Positions 43,411-51,837 of a stretch of DNA of 64,000 bases are shown here, piece by piece. A program made the position numbers and the translations under genes. How positions within the stretch are numbered: the first letter of the stretch is position 1; each line of letters starts with the position of its first letter. A model generated the notes under the pieces. It saw only the letters and a program-made list of their open reading frames with translations, was not told the DNA's origin and searched no databases. The stretch spans positions 3,018,368 to 3,082,367 of the forward strand of contig CP070696.1 in NCBI GenBank assembly GCA_020353535.1, written 5' to 3'. The DNA is from Spirochaetaceae bacterium (GTDB lineage: Bacteria > Spirochaetota > Spirochaetia > SZUA-6 > DRHE01).

Positions 43411-45375
43411 CTAGGTCAGCGCCTTCCAAAGGATCTCGCTCAGCTTCTCAGCGGTGAAGGGTTTGCCGATCACTTCCTTGAAACCATAGTCCCTATAGTT
43501 GGCCATGACCGGGTCATTCGAATAGCCGCTGGAAATGATGGCTACGGCTTTGGGATCGATTTCCAGCAATCGATGAATTGCTTCTTTTCCCCCCATGGCG
43601 CCGGGCACAGTCAGGTCCATGATCACGGCGGAAAAGGGAGTCCCTGTTTGCTTTGCCTGGCTGTAACGGGACAAAGCCTCCTCACCGGTAGCTACCACCG
43701 TAGGCGCATATCCCAGGTGTGTCAGGAGACGGGCGTAGACATCCCGCAAACTGTTGTCATCATCCATAACCAGGATCCTGCCCTTCCCGCTATACAGTTT
43801 GGAGCCGGTTTTTTCGCCCTTTTTGACGCGTTTGCGATCCGTAGCGGGCAGAAACAGGAAAAAACGGGTACCCTTGCCAAGCTCGGATTCGGCGTACAGA
43901 TAACCGCCATGATTCTTGAGTATTGAGTAGGCCGTGGCCAGACCAAAGCCGGTGCCGTTGTTCTTGGTCGTAAAGAAGGGGTCGAAGATCTTGCTCAAAT
44001 GCTCCTTCGGAATTCCGCAGCCCGAATCTTCGATCACGATCCGCACGTAGCGACCCGCTTTCAACGGAATTCGGTAAGAGGGAGTGACCGTGACGTTTTC
44101 CGCCTCCACGTTTATCACACCGCCTTCGGACATTGCCTGATCAGCGTTGATGATCAGGTTCTGGATCACCTGGATGATCTGTCCCTGGTCAAACTCAGCC
44201 CACCAAAGATCATCGGGGAACTGATACTTGCAGCGCACGTTGGACCCTCTCAAGACGAAGGCGGAAGCGTCCCTGATCAGGTCGGGAAGTGTCCCTGGTA
44301 TGCGCACCGGCGCGCCGCCCTGGGCAAAAGTGATCAACTGCTGGGTGAGGGCACGGGCTCGCAGTGCTGCTCTCTCCATCTCCTCAAGGCGGGTATAGAT
44401 CTCCTCACCCGGCTGGGTGTGTATCTTGGCCAGTGCCGCATTGCCGACCACTGCGGCCAGGAAATTGTTGAAATCGTGAGCGATTCCCCCTGCCAGCCGC
44501 CCCACAGCCTCCATCTTCTCCACCTGCTGCAGGTGCTCCTCGAGAAGTTTGCGGTCCCGAATGTCCCTGGCTACTCCATAGGTCCCGAGGAAATTTTTTT
44601 CCCTGTCCTGGGGTTCCCTGTCGTAGATCCCCTGGGATTTGATCTCCACCGGTACCTCGGGTTTTGTCCCCGATCCGTTGTTCTTCTCCTTCGTCTGCGG
44701 CTGGCGCAGGTGCAGCTCCACCCCGGAAGAAGCTCGGCTCCCGGTTCTCCGCTCGTTGAACACGTGTTCCGATTTTTCGAGATCATTGGCACTAATGACC
44801 TGCGAGTAATGTTTGCCGATGACCTGCTCCCGCTTCACGCCAAGCAGCCGTTCGAATGCATCGTTGACAAAGGAGAAACGTCCCTGCTCATCCAGGGTGT
44901 AGATGATGTCCGGTGAGTTTTCGACGAGGTATTTATATCTCTTCTGGGCTTGCTCCAAAGCCCAGTGGATGGCCTCTTTTTCCCGTATCAGCCGCTTCTG
45001 TTCCAGAGCGTTGTCCACCCTTTTTATCAGCTCTTCGTACTCCATGGGCTTGCGGATATAGTCGAAAGCACCGTTTTTTAGGGCGCTGACTGCAGATTCG
45101 ATGGAGGCGAAGCCGGAAAACATGATCACAAGGAGCTGCGGGTATCTGCCGTGTACGAACTCCAGCACTTCCAGACCATTCATGTCGGGAAGCACGATGT
45201 CCAGGAGCAGGAGGTCATAGGCTGCCTGGGAAAGACGGGTCAAACCCTCTCTTGCCGTGTTGGAGCTTTCCACCTGGTAACCCCGGTCACTTAGTAGTTT
45301 ACTCAGGCTTTCACACATGCGGGGTTCGTCATCGATGATAAAGATACGATAGCTATCGGGCATGGATTGTCTCAC
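43411..45375 (-). CDS. Hybrid histidine kinase: REC-PAS-HisKA-HATPase-REC
   Basis: I place the start at GTG 45375, five bases after AGGAG (654 residues); ATG 45363 is the alternative. Soluble. Receiver 1 (FIIDDEPRMCESL, acceptor in LLLDIVLPDMNG), a PAS domain (YKYLVENSPDIIYTLDEQG) with a glycine-poor insertion, HisKA with GGIAHDFNNFLAAV, HATPase_c (NLIINADQAM, GTGFGLATAYSILKNHGG), and receiver 2 (ILVMDDDNSLRDVYARLL, acceptor Asp in VIMDLTVPG) follow in order. Such proteins relay phosphate within the chain; no output domain is attached. It is divergent from the MinD-like gene at 45471 with 95 bases between. Confidence 0.9.
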   Translation of the reverse strand: MRQSMPDSYRIFIIDDEPRMCESLSKLLSDRGYQVESSNTAREGLTRLSQAAYDLLLLDIVLPDMNGLEVLEFVHGRYPQLLVIMFSGFASIESAVSALKNGAFDYIRKPMEYEELIKRVDNALEQKRLIREKEAIHWALEQAQKRYKYLVENSPDIIYTLDEQGRFSFVNDAFERLLGVKREQVIGKHYSQVISANDLEKSEHVFNERRTGSRASSGVELHLRQPQTKEKNNGSGTKPEVPVEIKSQGIYDREPQDREKNFLGTYGVARDIRDRKLLEEHLQQVEKMEAVGRLAGGIAHDFNNFLAAVVGNAALAKIHTQPGEEIYTRLEEMERAALRARALTQQLITFAQGGAPVRIPGTLPDLIRDASAFVLRGSNVRCKYQFPDDLWWAEFDQGQIIQVIQNLIINADQAMSEGGVINVEAENVTVTPSYRIPLKAGRYVRIVIEDSGCGIPKEHLSKIFDPFFTTKNNGTGFGLATAYSILKNHGGYLYAESELGKGTRFFLFLPATDRKRVKKGEKTGSKLYSGKGRILVMDDDNSLRDVYARLLTHLGYAPTVVATGEEALSRYSQAKQTGTPFSAVIMDLTVPGAMGGKEAIHRLLEIDPKAVAIISSGYSNDPVMANYRDYGFKEVIGKPFTAEKLSEILWKALT

Positions 45376-45470
45376 TTTCTCTCCTATTCTTATTTTTCGG
45401 AATCGAGCCGCACAAGGATGAACTCCAACTTGAGAAAAGTAGCGATACATACGATAATGCCGGCAAAAGA

Positions 45471-47231
45471 ATGAGCAAGATCTTCAAACGCGGAGCTCCG
45501 CAGATTCCGGCAAAACTCAAAGGTGCGGTGGATCGACTGCTGCACAGAGGAGGGAGCCGGGAGATCCAGGCGGTGCGGAACAAGTCCATCGCCATCACCT
45601 CCGGGAAGGGGGGTGTAGGCAAAACCATCACGGCTGTGAATCTTTCGATCTACTACGCCCGTAAAGGATTTTCCACCGCTCTTATCGATCTGGATCCTCT
45701 CTCCGATGTGGCCACGCTTCTGGACCTGGTAGAAGCCGAATCGGCGGTGGAGCAGCGGAATAACGATAATGCCAAAGCAGGATTGGAAAGCTTTACAATC
45801 CCGGTGTTCAAGCATCTGGATCTGATTTTTCCCTCACAGAAGCTCAAGGATGTGGAACGCAGTGCACTGCTGGAGAAGATCTACCGGGAGAATCTAAGTG
45901 AATTGAACCGTGGTTATGAGCTGCTCGTGTTCGACCTGCCCGCGGGAAGCGAGTTCGAAGAGAATCTGGTATTTCTGCCCTTCATGGGAATGGTTCTGCT
46001 GGTTACAAATCCGGAACCTACCGCACACGCAGCCGCCGGAGCGTATATCAAGCGCGCCTACGAGGTGTACCAGAACCTGACCATCCATATCTGGCACAAC
46101 CGATTTTCGCCCAACACGCAGCACCACTTCAATCCGAAAGACATCGTGGGAAACTACAACCGCAACGTGTCCAGGGAGCTGCGCATCGACGCGAAGACCG
46201 CAGCCCGGCTCAGAGATTTCGCAACCGTGCCGGAAGACCCTGCCTTGAACCTGCTTCGGGGCAGTCCGGCGGCGGATGAAAACGTGCTTCGTTTTCTCCT
46301 CGACACCCTGATGTACATCCACGAAGAGCGCATAGCCACCCTGGCGGCCGCCACCATCTCCAACCGATCCTTCGAATTGATCAAGCACTTCCTCACGCAT
46401 CATAAGACGATCGAAAATATAGACGAATACCTGGAGGACATCGGACGCTACCTCCGTATCCTGCTGGAACTGCAGCTTCGAACCCAGGACAGTCCGAGCG
46501 CAGCACCTGCGGTGGATTCCGCCGAGCCTGGGGCGGGGCTTCAGGTTTTCACCTCAGATGAGAAAAGCGGTTTTCGCAGTTTCCTCGAGAAACTTAACGC
46601 GGATCCACTACGGCAGCGGATAGTTCGAACCATGGAGCTGCTGGAGACAAAACTTCACGAGTTGGGGGAGAAGGCCAATCCCTTTGCCGCAGGTACCGCG
46701 GTCGTTCCCGACAAATCTGTTGATAGAGAGCTTTCCGCACTCCTGGTCGCCATCCAGCGGACGGACAGCCAAAACCGACTGATGATGAACCAGGGAGGGC
46801 TTCTCCTTTTCTATTTCTCCCTCTACAAACTTTTTCAATCCGAGACCGTAACAGAGCTGATTCGTTCCCTCGTTCCCGCCAAAAAGAATAAAAAAGGCAC
46901 GCTGGTGCGCGACCGGCATCGTCAGATCCAAAATCTTGTGGAAGGAGACGCGGAGTACAAACAGCGCTATCTAAAACTTCTGAAGACACTTCACCCCGTG
47001 GTCAGCAAACAGATTGCCACCATCGTGAAAACTTTTGACCTGTCCGGATTGCTGTTCCGAGAGGAAGGGGGAGCGGTACTCCGCAGCGCGTATGTAAAAC
47101 TGCTGACCAACTTCCTGCACGACACCTTGTACAGCGGTCTGAGCGTCGTCGTCGGTTTTCCCTTCCGTTCCGCTGCCAGCGCGTTCCAGGAAGGCGCAGA
47201 AAAGGCACTCCACAGTCTGCGAAACGACTGA
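45471..47231 (+). CDS. MinD/ParA-like ATPase with long helical C-terminal extension
   Basis: The protein has 586 residues. The deviant Walker A GKGGVGKT is at 45-52, followed by TALIDLDPLSDVATLL, FDLPAGSEFEENLVFLPF (switch II/Walker B) and LLVTNPEPTAHAA: a MinD/FlhG-type fold in residues 35-270. The last 300 residues are helical with no recognised family (EFKKSGFRS..., LVPAKKNKKGTLVRDRHRQI). Most MinD/ParA proteins are under 300 residues, so the extension is unusual. A gene with PAP2-type motifs starts six bases downstream, and the pair looks like one operon. Its role could be positioning at the membrane (inference). Confidence 0.78.
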   Translation: MSKIFKRGAPQIPAKLKGAVDRLLHRGGSREIQAVRNKSIAITSGKGGVGKTITAVNLSIYYARKGFSTALIDLDPLSDVATLLDLVEAESAVEQRNNDNAKAGLESFTIPVFKHLDLIFPSQKLKDVERSALLEKIYRENLSELNRGYELLVFDLPAGSEFEENLVFLPFMGMVLLVTNPEPTAHAAAGAYIKRAYEVYQNLTIHIWHNRFSPNTQHHFNPKDIVGNYNRNVSRELRIDAKTAARLRDFATVPEDPALNLLRGSPAADENVLRFLLDTLMYIHEERIATLAAATISNRSFELIKHFLTHHKTIENIDEYLEDIGRYLRILLELQLRTQDSPSAAPAVDSAEPGAGLQVFTSDEKSGFRSFLEKLNADPLRQRIVRTMELLETKLHELGEKANPFAAGTAVVPDKSVDRELSALLVAIQRTDSQNRLMMNQGGLLLFYFSLYKLFQSETVTELIRSLVPAKKNKKGTLVRDRHRQIQNLVEGDAEYKQRYLKLLKTLHPVVSKQIATIVKTFDLSGLLFREEGGAVLRSAYVKLLTNFLHDTLYSGLSVVVGFPFRSAASAFQEGAEKALHSLRND

Positions 47232-47236
47232 CCGCC

Positions 47237-48118
47237 ATGGCCGCAACGGACATCACGGGGCAGAGTCTCGGCCGGAGCATCTGCCTGATCCTTCGGAAAG
47301 GCCGGCTGCTGGCCAGAGGTATAGACATATTCAAGGCATCCCTGAGGGAGTTCTTCCTCCCCCAGTTTCAGTCCAGTCTGCGTCTGCACAACCGACCGGT
47401 AGCGGTCCTGTCTCACCCCCTGGATGGCTCGCTGCCCTTTGTGCCGAGCCTGGTGCGCAGGTATCTCGGTTATTTATCTATTTGGTTGAAAACGCTGCTG
47501 TTCCTGTACCGGACATACGGAGAGGCCGCGCTGCGGGATATCGAGCGGATGATGACGGATCTGGTACTGCTCTATAACACTTCCGGCAGGGTGTATCAGC
47601 GCTGCCAGTCCACGACCCCTTCCCGGCGCACCCCCCTGGGGAATCCCTACTTTTTCCTGATTCTGCTCTTCGATCCTCATCTGCACTGCATTCCCAGTCT
47701 GCACGTTCTCACAGTTTGTTATAACTACCGCCAGATCCGGAAGATGGTGATGAAATTCGATCCGCAGGGCGCGAACAACAGCGAGGCAGTTGAGCAAGCC
47801 TACCGTCTGGCCGTGGAGATTACCGAGACGATCCTGCTGGTCAAGCAGCACAGCCTATTGGATATCGGGCCCTCTCTCTATCTGCTCTCCCGTCTGTTTC
47901 CCGATTACGACGACGCCGAGGTCTATCGCTTCGTGGCGGATCTGTTTGCTGACAATCCGATGGTCGGGCCGGAAAGGGCGCTTCCAATCCGCGAGCTGAT
48001 TCTGGAAGAATACGAAAAGATCAAGGTTGATGAAAGTCGGCGCCAGGAGCAGGAGCCTATCCACGCCCTTCTGCGCTATTTGGAGGGGTATTTAAAGATC
48101 AGCCTGAGCATCGGCTGA
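47237..48118 (+). CDS. Uncharacterised protein with PAP2/inositolphosphotransferase-type catalytic motifs
   Basis: The protein has 293 residues with no clear signal peptide. Two segments match the lipid-phosphatase core: CIPSLHVLTV (Cys151-His156; motif C2, P-S-x-H) and ETILLVKQHSLLDI (His205 and Asp209; motif C3, H-x3-D), with RTPLGNPYF as a possible C1. Spacing between C2 and C3 His (49 residues) suits PAP2_3/IPC-synthase-like enzymes, which act on phospholipid headgroups. Membrane helices are weakly defined (around 74-92, 137-158). It is coupled to the MinD-like gene (five bases) and near plsY. If it is not PAP2, I cannot name a family. Confidence 0.5.
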   Translation: MAATDITGQSLGRSICLILRKGRLLARGIDIFKASLREFFLPQFQSSLRLHNRPVAVLSHPLDGSLPFVPSLVRRYLGYLSIWLKTLLFLYRTYGEAALRDIERMMTDLVLLYNTSGRVYQRCQSTTPSRRTPLGNPYFFLILLFDPHLHCIPSLHVLTVCYNYRQIRKMVMKFDPQGANNSEAVEQAYRLAVEITETILLVKQHSLLDIGPSLYLLSRLFPDYDDAEVYRFVADLFADNPMVGPERALPIRELILEEYEKIKVDESRRQEQEPIHALLRYLEGYLKISLSIG

Positions 48119-48164
48119 AAGCAGGTCGCTGGTTTTGACTACGCGACCGCAGAGCTCAGCGAGC

Positions 48165-48449
48165 CTAGCACGAACCGCCGTAGGCCGGCCGGATCGTGAA
48201 GCCTTTGCCCCACATACTGTCTATATAATCTACGGTGCTCTCAACAGCGTAGGGCAATGCCCGTTTGTCGACGAGAATGTCTATTCCCTCTACTTTGTAG
48301 GCCTCATCACCGTCTTGTGGCTCATCCAGAGCCAAACCCAAACGGGGCCCGCCTCAGCCAAAGCCCTTGAACACCACCCGCAGGCTTTTGCCCTGGTTCT
48401 CTTTCAGGACATCGTGCAGCTCTGCGAGGGCTGTCTCTGTTATTTGCAT
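48165..48449 (-). CDS. HesB/IscA-like selenoprotein (in-frame UGA read as selenocysteine)
   Basis: ATG 48449 to TAG 48165 is a 94-residue frame with one internal TGA (codon 32, 48354-48356). Translated through, it reads LRVVFKGFG-Sec-GGPRLGLALDEP... and ends TIRPAYGGSC. The segment V-F-x-G-F-G-[Cys/Sec]-GGP-x-LGLALDE is the first metal/cluster-binding Cys region of HesB-like A-type iron-sulfur proteins, a family in which bacterial selenoproteins are known. A hairpin 20 bases past the UGA (48319-48333) fits a bacterial SECIS. The gene has AGAGGT before the start, its own promoter and an inverted repeat over the -10. Standard gene finding would break it in two. Confidence 0.82.
48319..48333 (-). 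promoter_or_regulatory. Candidate bacterial SECIS hairpin
   Basis: On the minus-strand mRNA GGCUC-UGGAU-GAGCC forms a 5-bp stem with a 5-base loop containing G near its start, beginning 20 bases after the UGA. That lies within the 16-37-base window that SelB recognises in known bacterial SECIS elements. Confidence 0.6.
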
Positions 48450-48463
48450 TTTTGCATTACCTC

Positions 48464-48501
48464 TATATAGAATTATTACTATATATCACTATTTTTGTCA
48501 A
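48464..48501 (-). promoter_or_regulatory. Promoter and overlapping inverted repeat of the selenoprotein gene
   Basis: On the minus strand TTGACA (48496-48501), a 17-base spacer and TAATAA (48473-48478). The -10 lies inside TATATAG-N8-CTATATA (48464-48485), a perfect 7-base inverted repeat in otherwise GC-rich DNA. The -35 overlaps the plsY stop codon. Confidence 0.65.
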
Positions 48502-49187
48502 GCCTTTTCGGCATTCTCCTCTCCAGAGCTGTCGGCCCCCTTTAGCAGACGACCTACAAAGGAGGAGTTCATCCCGATAATGAAGAAAGACAACACGAAG
48601 GCGATCACAAGGATATACCAGGGATGTCCGCCTAGGCTGCGTCCGGCGAACAGGGGCAGATCCACGAAGAAGTTCAGAACCAGGGTTGCGAACGGCGTGA
48701 TGGAGACGAACAGGATCGGAACCCCTTGGCCGACGCGGAAACGAACCCCCCTGATGAAAAGCAGCGCGATCACAAAGGCGACAATCAAACAGAGCAGCAG
48801 TTCCGCAGGTATGAAAAAGGCGTACACTCCGATCGAGGTGGCGATTCCGCCTCCTCCGCGAAACTGAAAGAACAGGGGTTTGCAATGACCTGTGATAGCG
48901 GCGATCCCCACTGCGGCGACAATGAAAAAGTCCCAATAGTTATCCCCTGGGAAAAACAGCGACCGGGAAAGGATCATCGGCCCCAGTCCTTTCGCGACAT
49001 CGAGGAAAAAAACCAATCCTGCCCAACCTTTACCAACGCTACGGCCCACGTTCGCCGTCCCCGGATTCTTGTTCCCCATTGTCCGAATATCCCTACCCGT
49101 AACCAGACGGGTCACGATGATCGCATAGTTCACCGATCCTGAAAGATAGGCGAGAATGAGCAGCAGCGGGACGAAGAGGTAAATCAT
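48498..49187 (-). CDS. plsY: Acyl-phosphate:glycerol-3-phosphate acyltransferase PlsY
   Basis: The protein has 229 residues and about six membrane helices. Signatures YLSGSVNYAIIVTRLVTG (first active-site loop with Ser), IRTMGNKNPGTANVGRSVGK (glycerol-phosphate loop) and GHCKPLFFQFRGGGGIATSIG (acyl-phosphate loop with the conserved GGKG/GGGG) identify PlsY. It transfers an acyl group from acyl-phosphate to glycerol-3-phosphate, the first step of phospholipid synthesis. The third loop reads RGGGGIAT where many homologues have KGGKGVAT. It is the third gene in a minus-strand run with acyl-CoA synthetase and a receiver protein; the receiver stop is eight bases upstream. Confidence 0.9.
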   Translation of the reverse strand: MIYLFVPLLLILAYLSGSVNYAIIVTRLVTGRDIRTMGNKNPGTANVGRSVGKGWAGLVFFLDVAKGLGPMILSRSLFFPGDNYWDFFIVAAVGIAAITGHCKPLFFQFRGGGGIATSIGVYAFFIPAELLLCLIVAFVIALLFIRGVRFRVGQGVPILFVSITPFATLVLNFFVDLPLFAGRSLGGHPWYILVIAFVLSFFIIGMNSSFVGRLLKGADSSGEENAEKA

Positions 49188-49194
49188 ATTCCCC

Positions 49195-49584
49195 TTAGAT
49201 CAACTCGAGATTTCTCAACTCCGCCACGATTTTATCGGCATCGATCGGCTTGGTAATGTAGCTGGTACACTGGGAGGAGAACGCCTCGCTGACGCTCTCG
49301 AAGTCCCCCAGAGCCGAAATCATGAGGATCTTCACTGCATCGGGACCCAGAATTCCCTTGTCCGCCTCGATTTTTCGGATCCCCTTCAGTACCTGCTGCC
49401 CGTCCATCTTGGGCAGCATGATATCCAGACAGATGAGGTCGTAGGGTTTCTCGGCCAGGGCCAGGTTGAAGGCCTTCAGAGCCTCGATACCGTCGGCTAC
49501 CGTTTGAATGGATCCGTAGGGTTCGAGAATGACCTTTAAAAGCTCCCTGCTCGTCAGCTCGTCTTCAACAATGAGTATGTTCAC
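49195..49584 (-). CDS. Single-domain response regulator (CheY-like)
   Basis: The protein has 129 residues, a receiver domain only: MNILIVEDELTSRELLKVIL with acidic pocket, acceptor Asp54 in LICLDIMLPKMDG, and Lys near 115 in YITKPIDADKIV. There is no output domain, so it acts through protein contact or as a phosphorelay intermediate, perhaps with the output-less hybrid kinase at 43411. It is encoded between the acyl-CoA synthetase and plsY on the same strand. Confidence 0.88.
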   Translation of the reverse strand: MNILIVEDELTSRELLKVILEPYGSIQTVADGIEALKAFNLALAEKPYDLICLDIMLPKMDGQQVLKGIRKIEADKGILGPDAVKILMISALGDFESVSEAFSSQCTSYITKPIDADKIVAELRNLELI

Positions 49585-49659
49585 TTCTTCTCCTTACGGA
49601 TCGATCTAGATTGATCCACAAGCGAATTGACGGAATACCGTTAAAATCCGCAGCGCCGC

Positions 49660-51591
49660 CTAGCGGCGCTCCTTGAACAGTTCCTTGATTTCCTTGTCGT
49701 ACGCATCGTAGATGACATCGCGTTTGAGTTTCAAGGTGTGGGTCATTTCTTTTCCCTTCTCGAAGGGTTTGGCGAGCAGTTTCACCTTGCTGATACGCTC
49801 GAATAGTTTGAAGCCCCGTTTCGGACCGACCCGGGAGTCGATTTCATCCATGATCAATTTGTAGACATCCGCGTTGTCGAGCAGATCCTCGGGCTTTTCA
49901 AAGGGGATGCCGTTTTCCTCGGCAAATGCCTTGAGGGCTTCGGAATTGGGAACCACCAGGGCCGCCAGGTACTTCTGGTCCTGGCCCACGACCATAACCT
50001 GGTCCACATAGTCGGATTCCGTAATCGTATCCTCGATCGGACTGGGTTCGACGTTTTCTCCACCCATCAGCACAACTGTTTCCTTGGCCCGTCCCATGAT
50101 CTTGATCTCCCCGTCATGGGTCAGCATGGCCAGATCACCCGTGTTCAGCCAGCCGTCATTGCTGATAGTTTGAGCGGTCAGCTCCGGCTTCTTGTAGTAA
50201 CCCTTCATCACATTGGGACCTCGGACGCACAGCACGCCCTTCTGCCCCGGAGGAAGCTCGCTTCCGTCCTCGGCAAGCACCTTGACTTCCACCTGTTCCA
50301 GGGGCGGGCCGATCGTACCGGGCACGGGACCATCGCTCCTGCGCACCGACACGATAGGAGAGGTTTCCGTCAGCCCGTAGCCCTCGAGCAGCAGAATACC
50401 CGCGGCGGCGAAGAAATCATCCACATGGGGTGGCAGGGCACCGGCCCCGGATACGCCGAACTTGAACTTACCTCCCAGACGGTGTTTGATCTTCTTGAAC
50501 ACCAACAACTGCCCAAGTGCGTTGAACGGCGTGAGCAACAGGAAGGGCAGGAAGCTGATCAGGGCATCCAGGAAACGGCTGGACTTCTTGAATCGCGGTT
50601 TCAGGCCACGCAGCCGTACCTTGAGCTTGGAGTGGGCCGTGCCGACTCCGATGAAGAAGTAGGCCAGGGCTTTTTTCACGGAGCTTCCCGATTCGATGTT
50701 GCGGATAATCCCCTTCTTGACCGCTTCCCAGATCCGGGGAACCGAGGGAAAGATCTGCGGCTTGATCTTGCCCATGTCCTCAACCATGATCTGAGCAACC
50801 GGTTTGGAGTAGGCAACGGAACAGCCGGCGAATAGGGCGACGTAGCCGATGGCCCTTTCGTAAGAATGCCAGACCGGCAGAACCGAGATAAAAATGTCAC
50901 CCTTCTCGATGTTGATCTGCTTCAAGGGCGTGGGAATCTGGTGCATGTAGTTACTGTGGGTCAGCATGACCCCCTTGGGCTCTCCTGTTGTTCCGGAGGT
51001 ATAAATCAAAGTGGCAAGGTCTTCGTTTTTTCCCTCGGCAATCTCCCGCTCGAAAAAACCGGGATGTTTTTTCAGATACTCCCGGCCCTGCTCCTGGATT
51101 TCGGCAAATGAGTAAACCTTGACACCAGCGCTTCTACCCATCTTTTCTACACTCGTTCTGTCGACAGTGGAGAAGCCTGGATCCAAAACGATGAGGATTT
51201 TCAACTGTTTGAGGTTTTTCTTTGTCGAAAGGATTTTCTCAAGTTGGGCCAGGTTCTCCGCAATGCACACGGCGCATTCGGCGTGATCCAGGATGTATTG
51301 AATTTCAGGAACCGTCGAATCAGAACCCCTGGGTACATCAGCGGCGCCGATAGACTGAATTGCCAGATCCGCCCACAACCACTCCTTCATGTTCTCAGAG
51401 ACCATGCCGACATGATCGCCCCGCTTCACGCCGAGATCCAGTAAACCTGCGGCGAAAGCCTCAACCTCGCTGTACAACCGCTTCCAGTGGATCGGCTGGA
51501 ACGCACCCGAGGCATCCTTGGACCATTGAACCGTGGTTTCGGATTCCCTGCGAACAAATTCCAGCATCAATTTCGGTATTGTATCACCCAT
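49660..51591 (-). CDS. Long-chain fatty acid-CoA ligase (AMP-binding)
   Basis: I place the start at ATG 51591 behind GGGGGGAG (643 residues). The AMP-binding enzyme motifs are present: LIYTSGTTGEPKGVMLTHSN (P-loop, near 190), YGLTETSPIV (near 405), WLNTGDLAMLTHDGEIKIMG (motif with Asp), and GGENVEPSPIEDTI. It is close to the FadD/Acsl type of long-chain synthetase. It activates fatty acids to acyl-CoA via acyl-AMP, for beta-oxidation or lipid remodelling. A receiver gene and plsY lie downstream on the same strand. In-frame codons upstream of 51591 have no ribosome site. Confidence 0.9.
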   Translation of the reverse strand: MGDTIPKLMLEFVRRESETTVQWSKDASGAFQPIHWKRLYSEVEAFAAGLLDLGVKRGDHVGMVSENMKEWLWADLAIQSIGAADVPRGSDSTVPEIQYILDHAECAVCIAENLAQLEKILSTKKNLKQLKILIVLDPGFSTVDRTSVEKMGRSAGVKVYSFAEIQEQGREYLKKHPGFFEREIAEGKNEDLATLIYTSGTTGEPKGVMLTHSNYMHQIPTPLKQINIEKGDIFISVLPVWHSYERAIGYVALFAGCSVAYSKPVAQIMVEDMGKIKPQIFPSVPRIWEAVKKGIIRNIESGSSVKKALAYFFIGVGTAHSKLKVRLRGLKPRFKKSSRFLDALISFLPFLLLTPFNALGQLLVFKKIKHRLGGKFKFGVSGAGALPPHVDDFFAAAGILLLEGYGLTETSPIVSVRRSDGPVPGTIGPPLEQVEVKVLAEDGSELPPGQKGVLCVRGPNVMKGYYKKPELTAQTISNDGWLNTGDLAMLTHDGEIKIMGRAKETVVLMGGENVEPSPIEDTITESDYVDQVMVVGQDQKYLAALVVPNSEALKAFAEENGIPFEKPEDLLDNADVYKLIMDEIDSRVGPKRGFKLFERISKVKLLAKPFEKGKEMTHTLKLKRDVIYDAYDKEIKELFKERR

Positions 51592-51710
51592 GTCCACTCC
51601 CCCCTTACAGGTGAAAATATAGCCCCCGGGAATCGTACCGAGAGCGGCAGGCCGACGGAAAAAGCGTAACATCGGCCGATTCCGTTGTCAATCATGAAAA
51701 GGAGGATCAC

Positions 51711-51760
51711 CCCAGGGGGGGCCCCCCTGGGCGGCCCCCCCTGGGCGGGCCCCCCTGGAC
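51711..51760. repeat. GC-only 14-bp tandem repeat (three copies)
   Basis: Three contiguous 14-base units of the form GGGCCCCCCTGGGC lie at 51719-51732, 51733-51746 (one G to C shift) and 51747-51760 (one C to A change). CCCAGGGG just before the first makes a self-complementary block. It lies in the 246-base divergent region between the acyl-CoA synthetase and the small gene at 51838. Confidence 0.85.
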
Positions 51761-51837
51761 TAGGCGTCCCCGCCGGGCTCCGTCTTGTTTTTCGTTCCCC
51801 CTTTCAATATATTTATGTATGTACGAGGAGGGGTCAT

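Noticed and set aside
48135-48470. Plus-strand 111-codon frame over the selenoprotein gene
   Set aside because: No family resemblance; the minus-strand frame through UGA gives a conserved HesB-like protein.
51685-51837. Upstream extension of the small charged protein through the GC-rich repeat
   Set aside because: The extension is Gly/Pro/Ala translation of the tandem repeat, and a strong ribosome site precedes ATG 51838.
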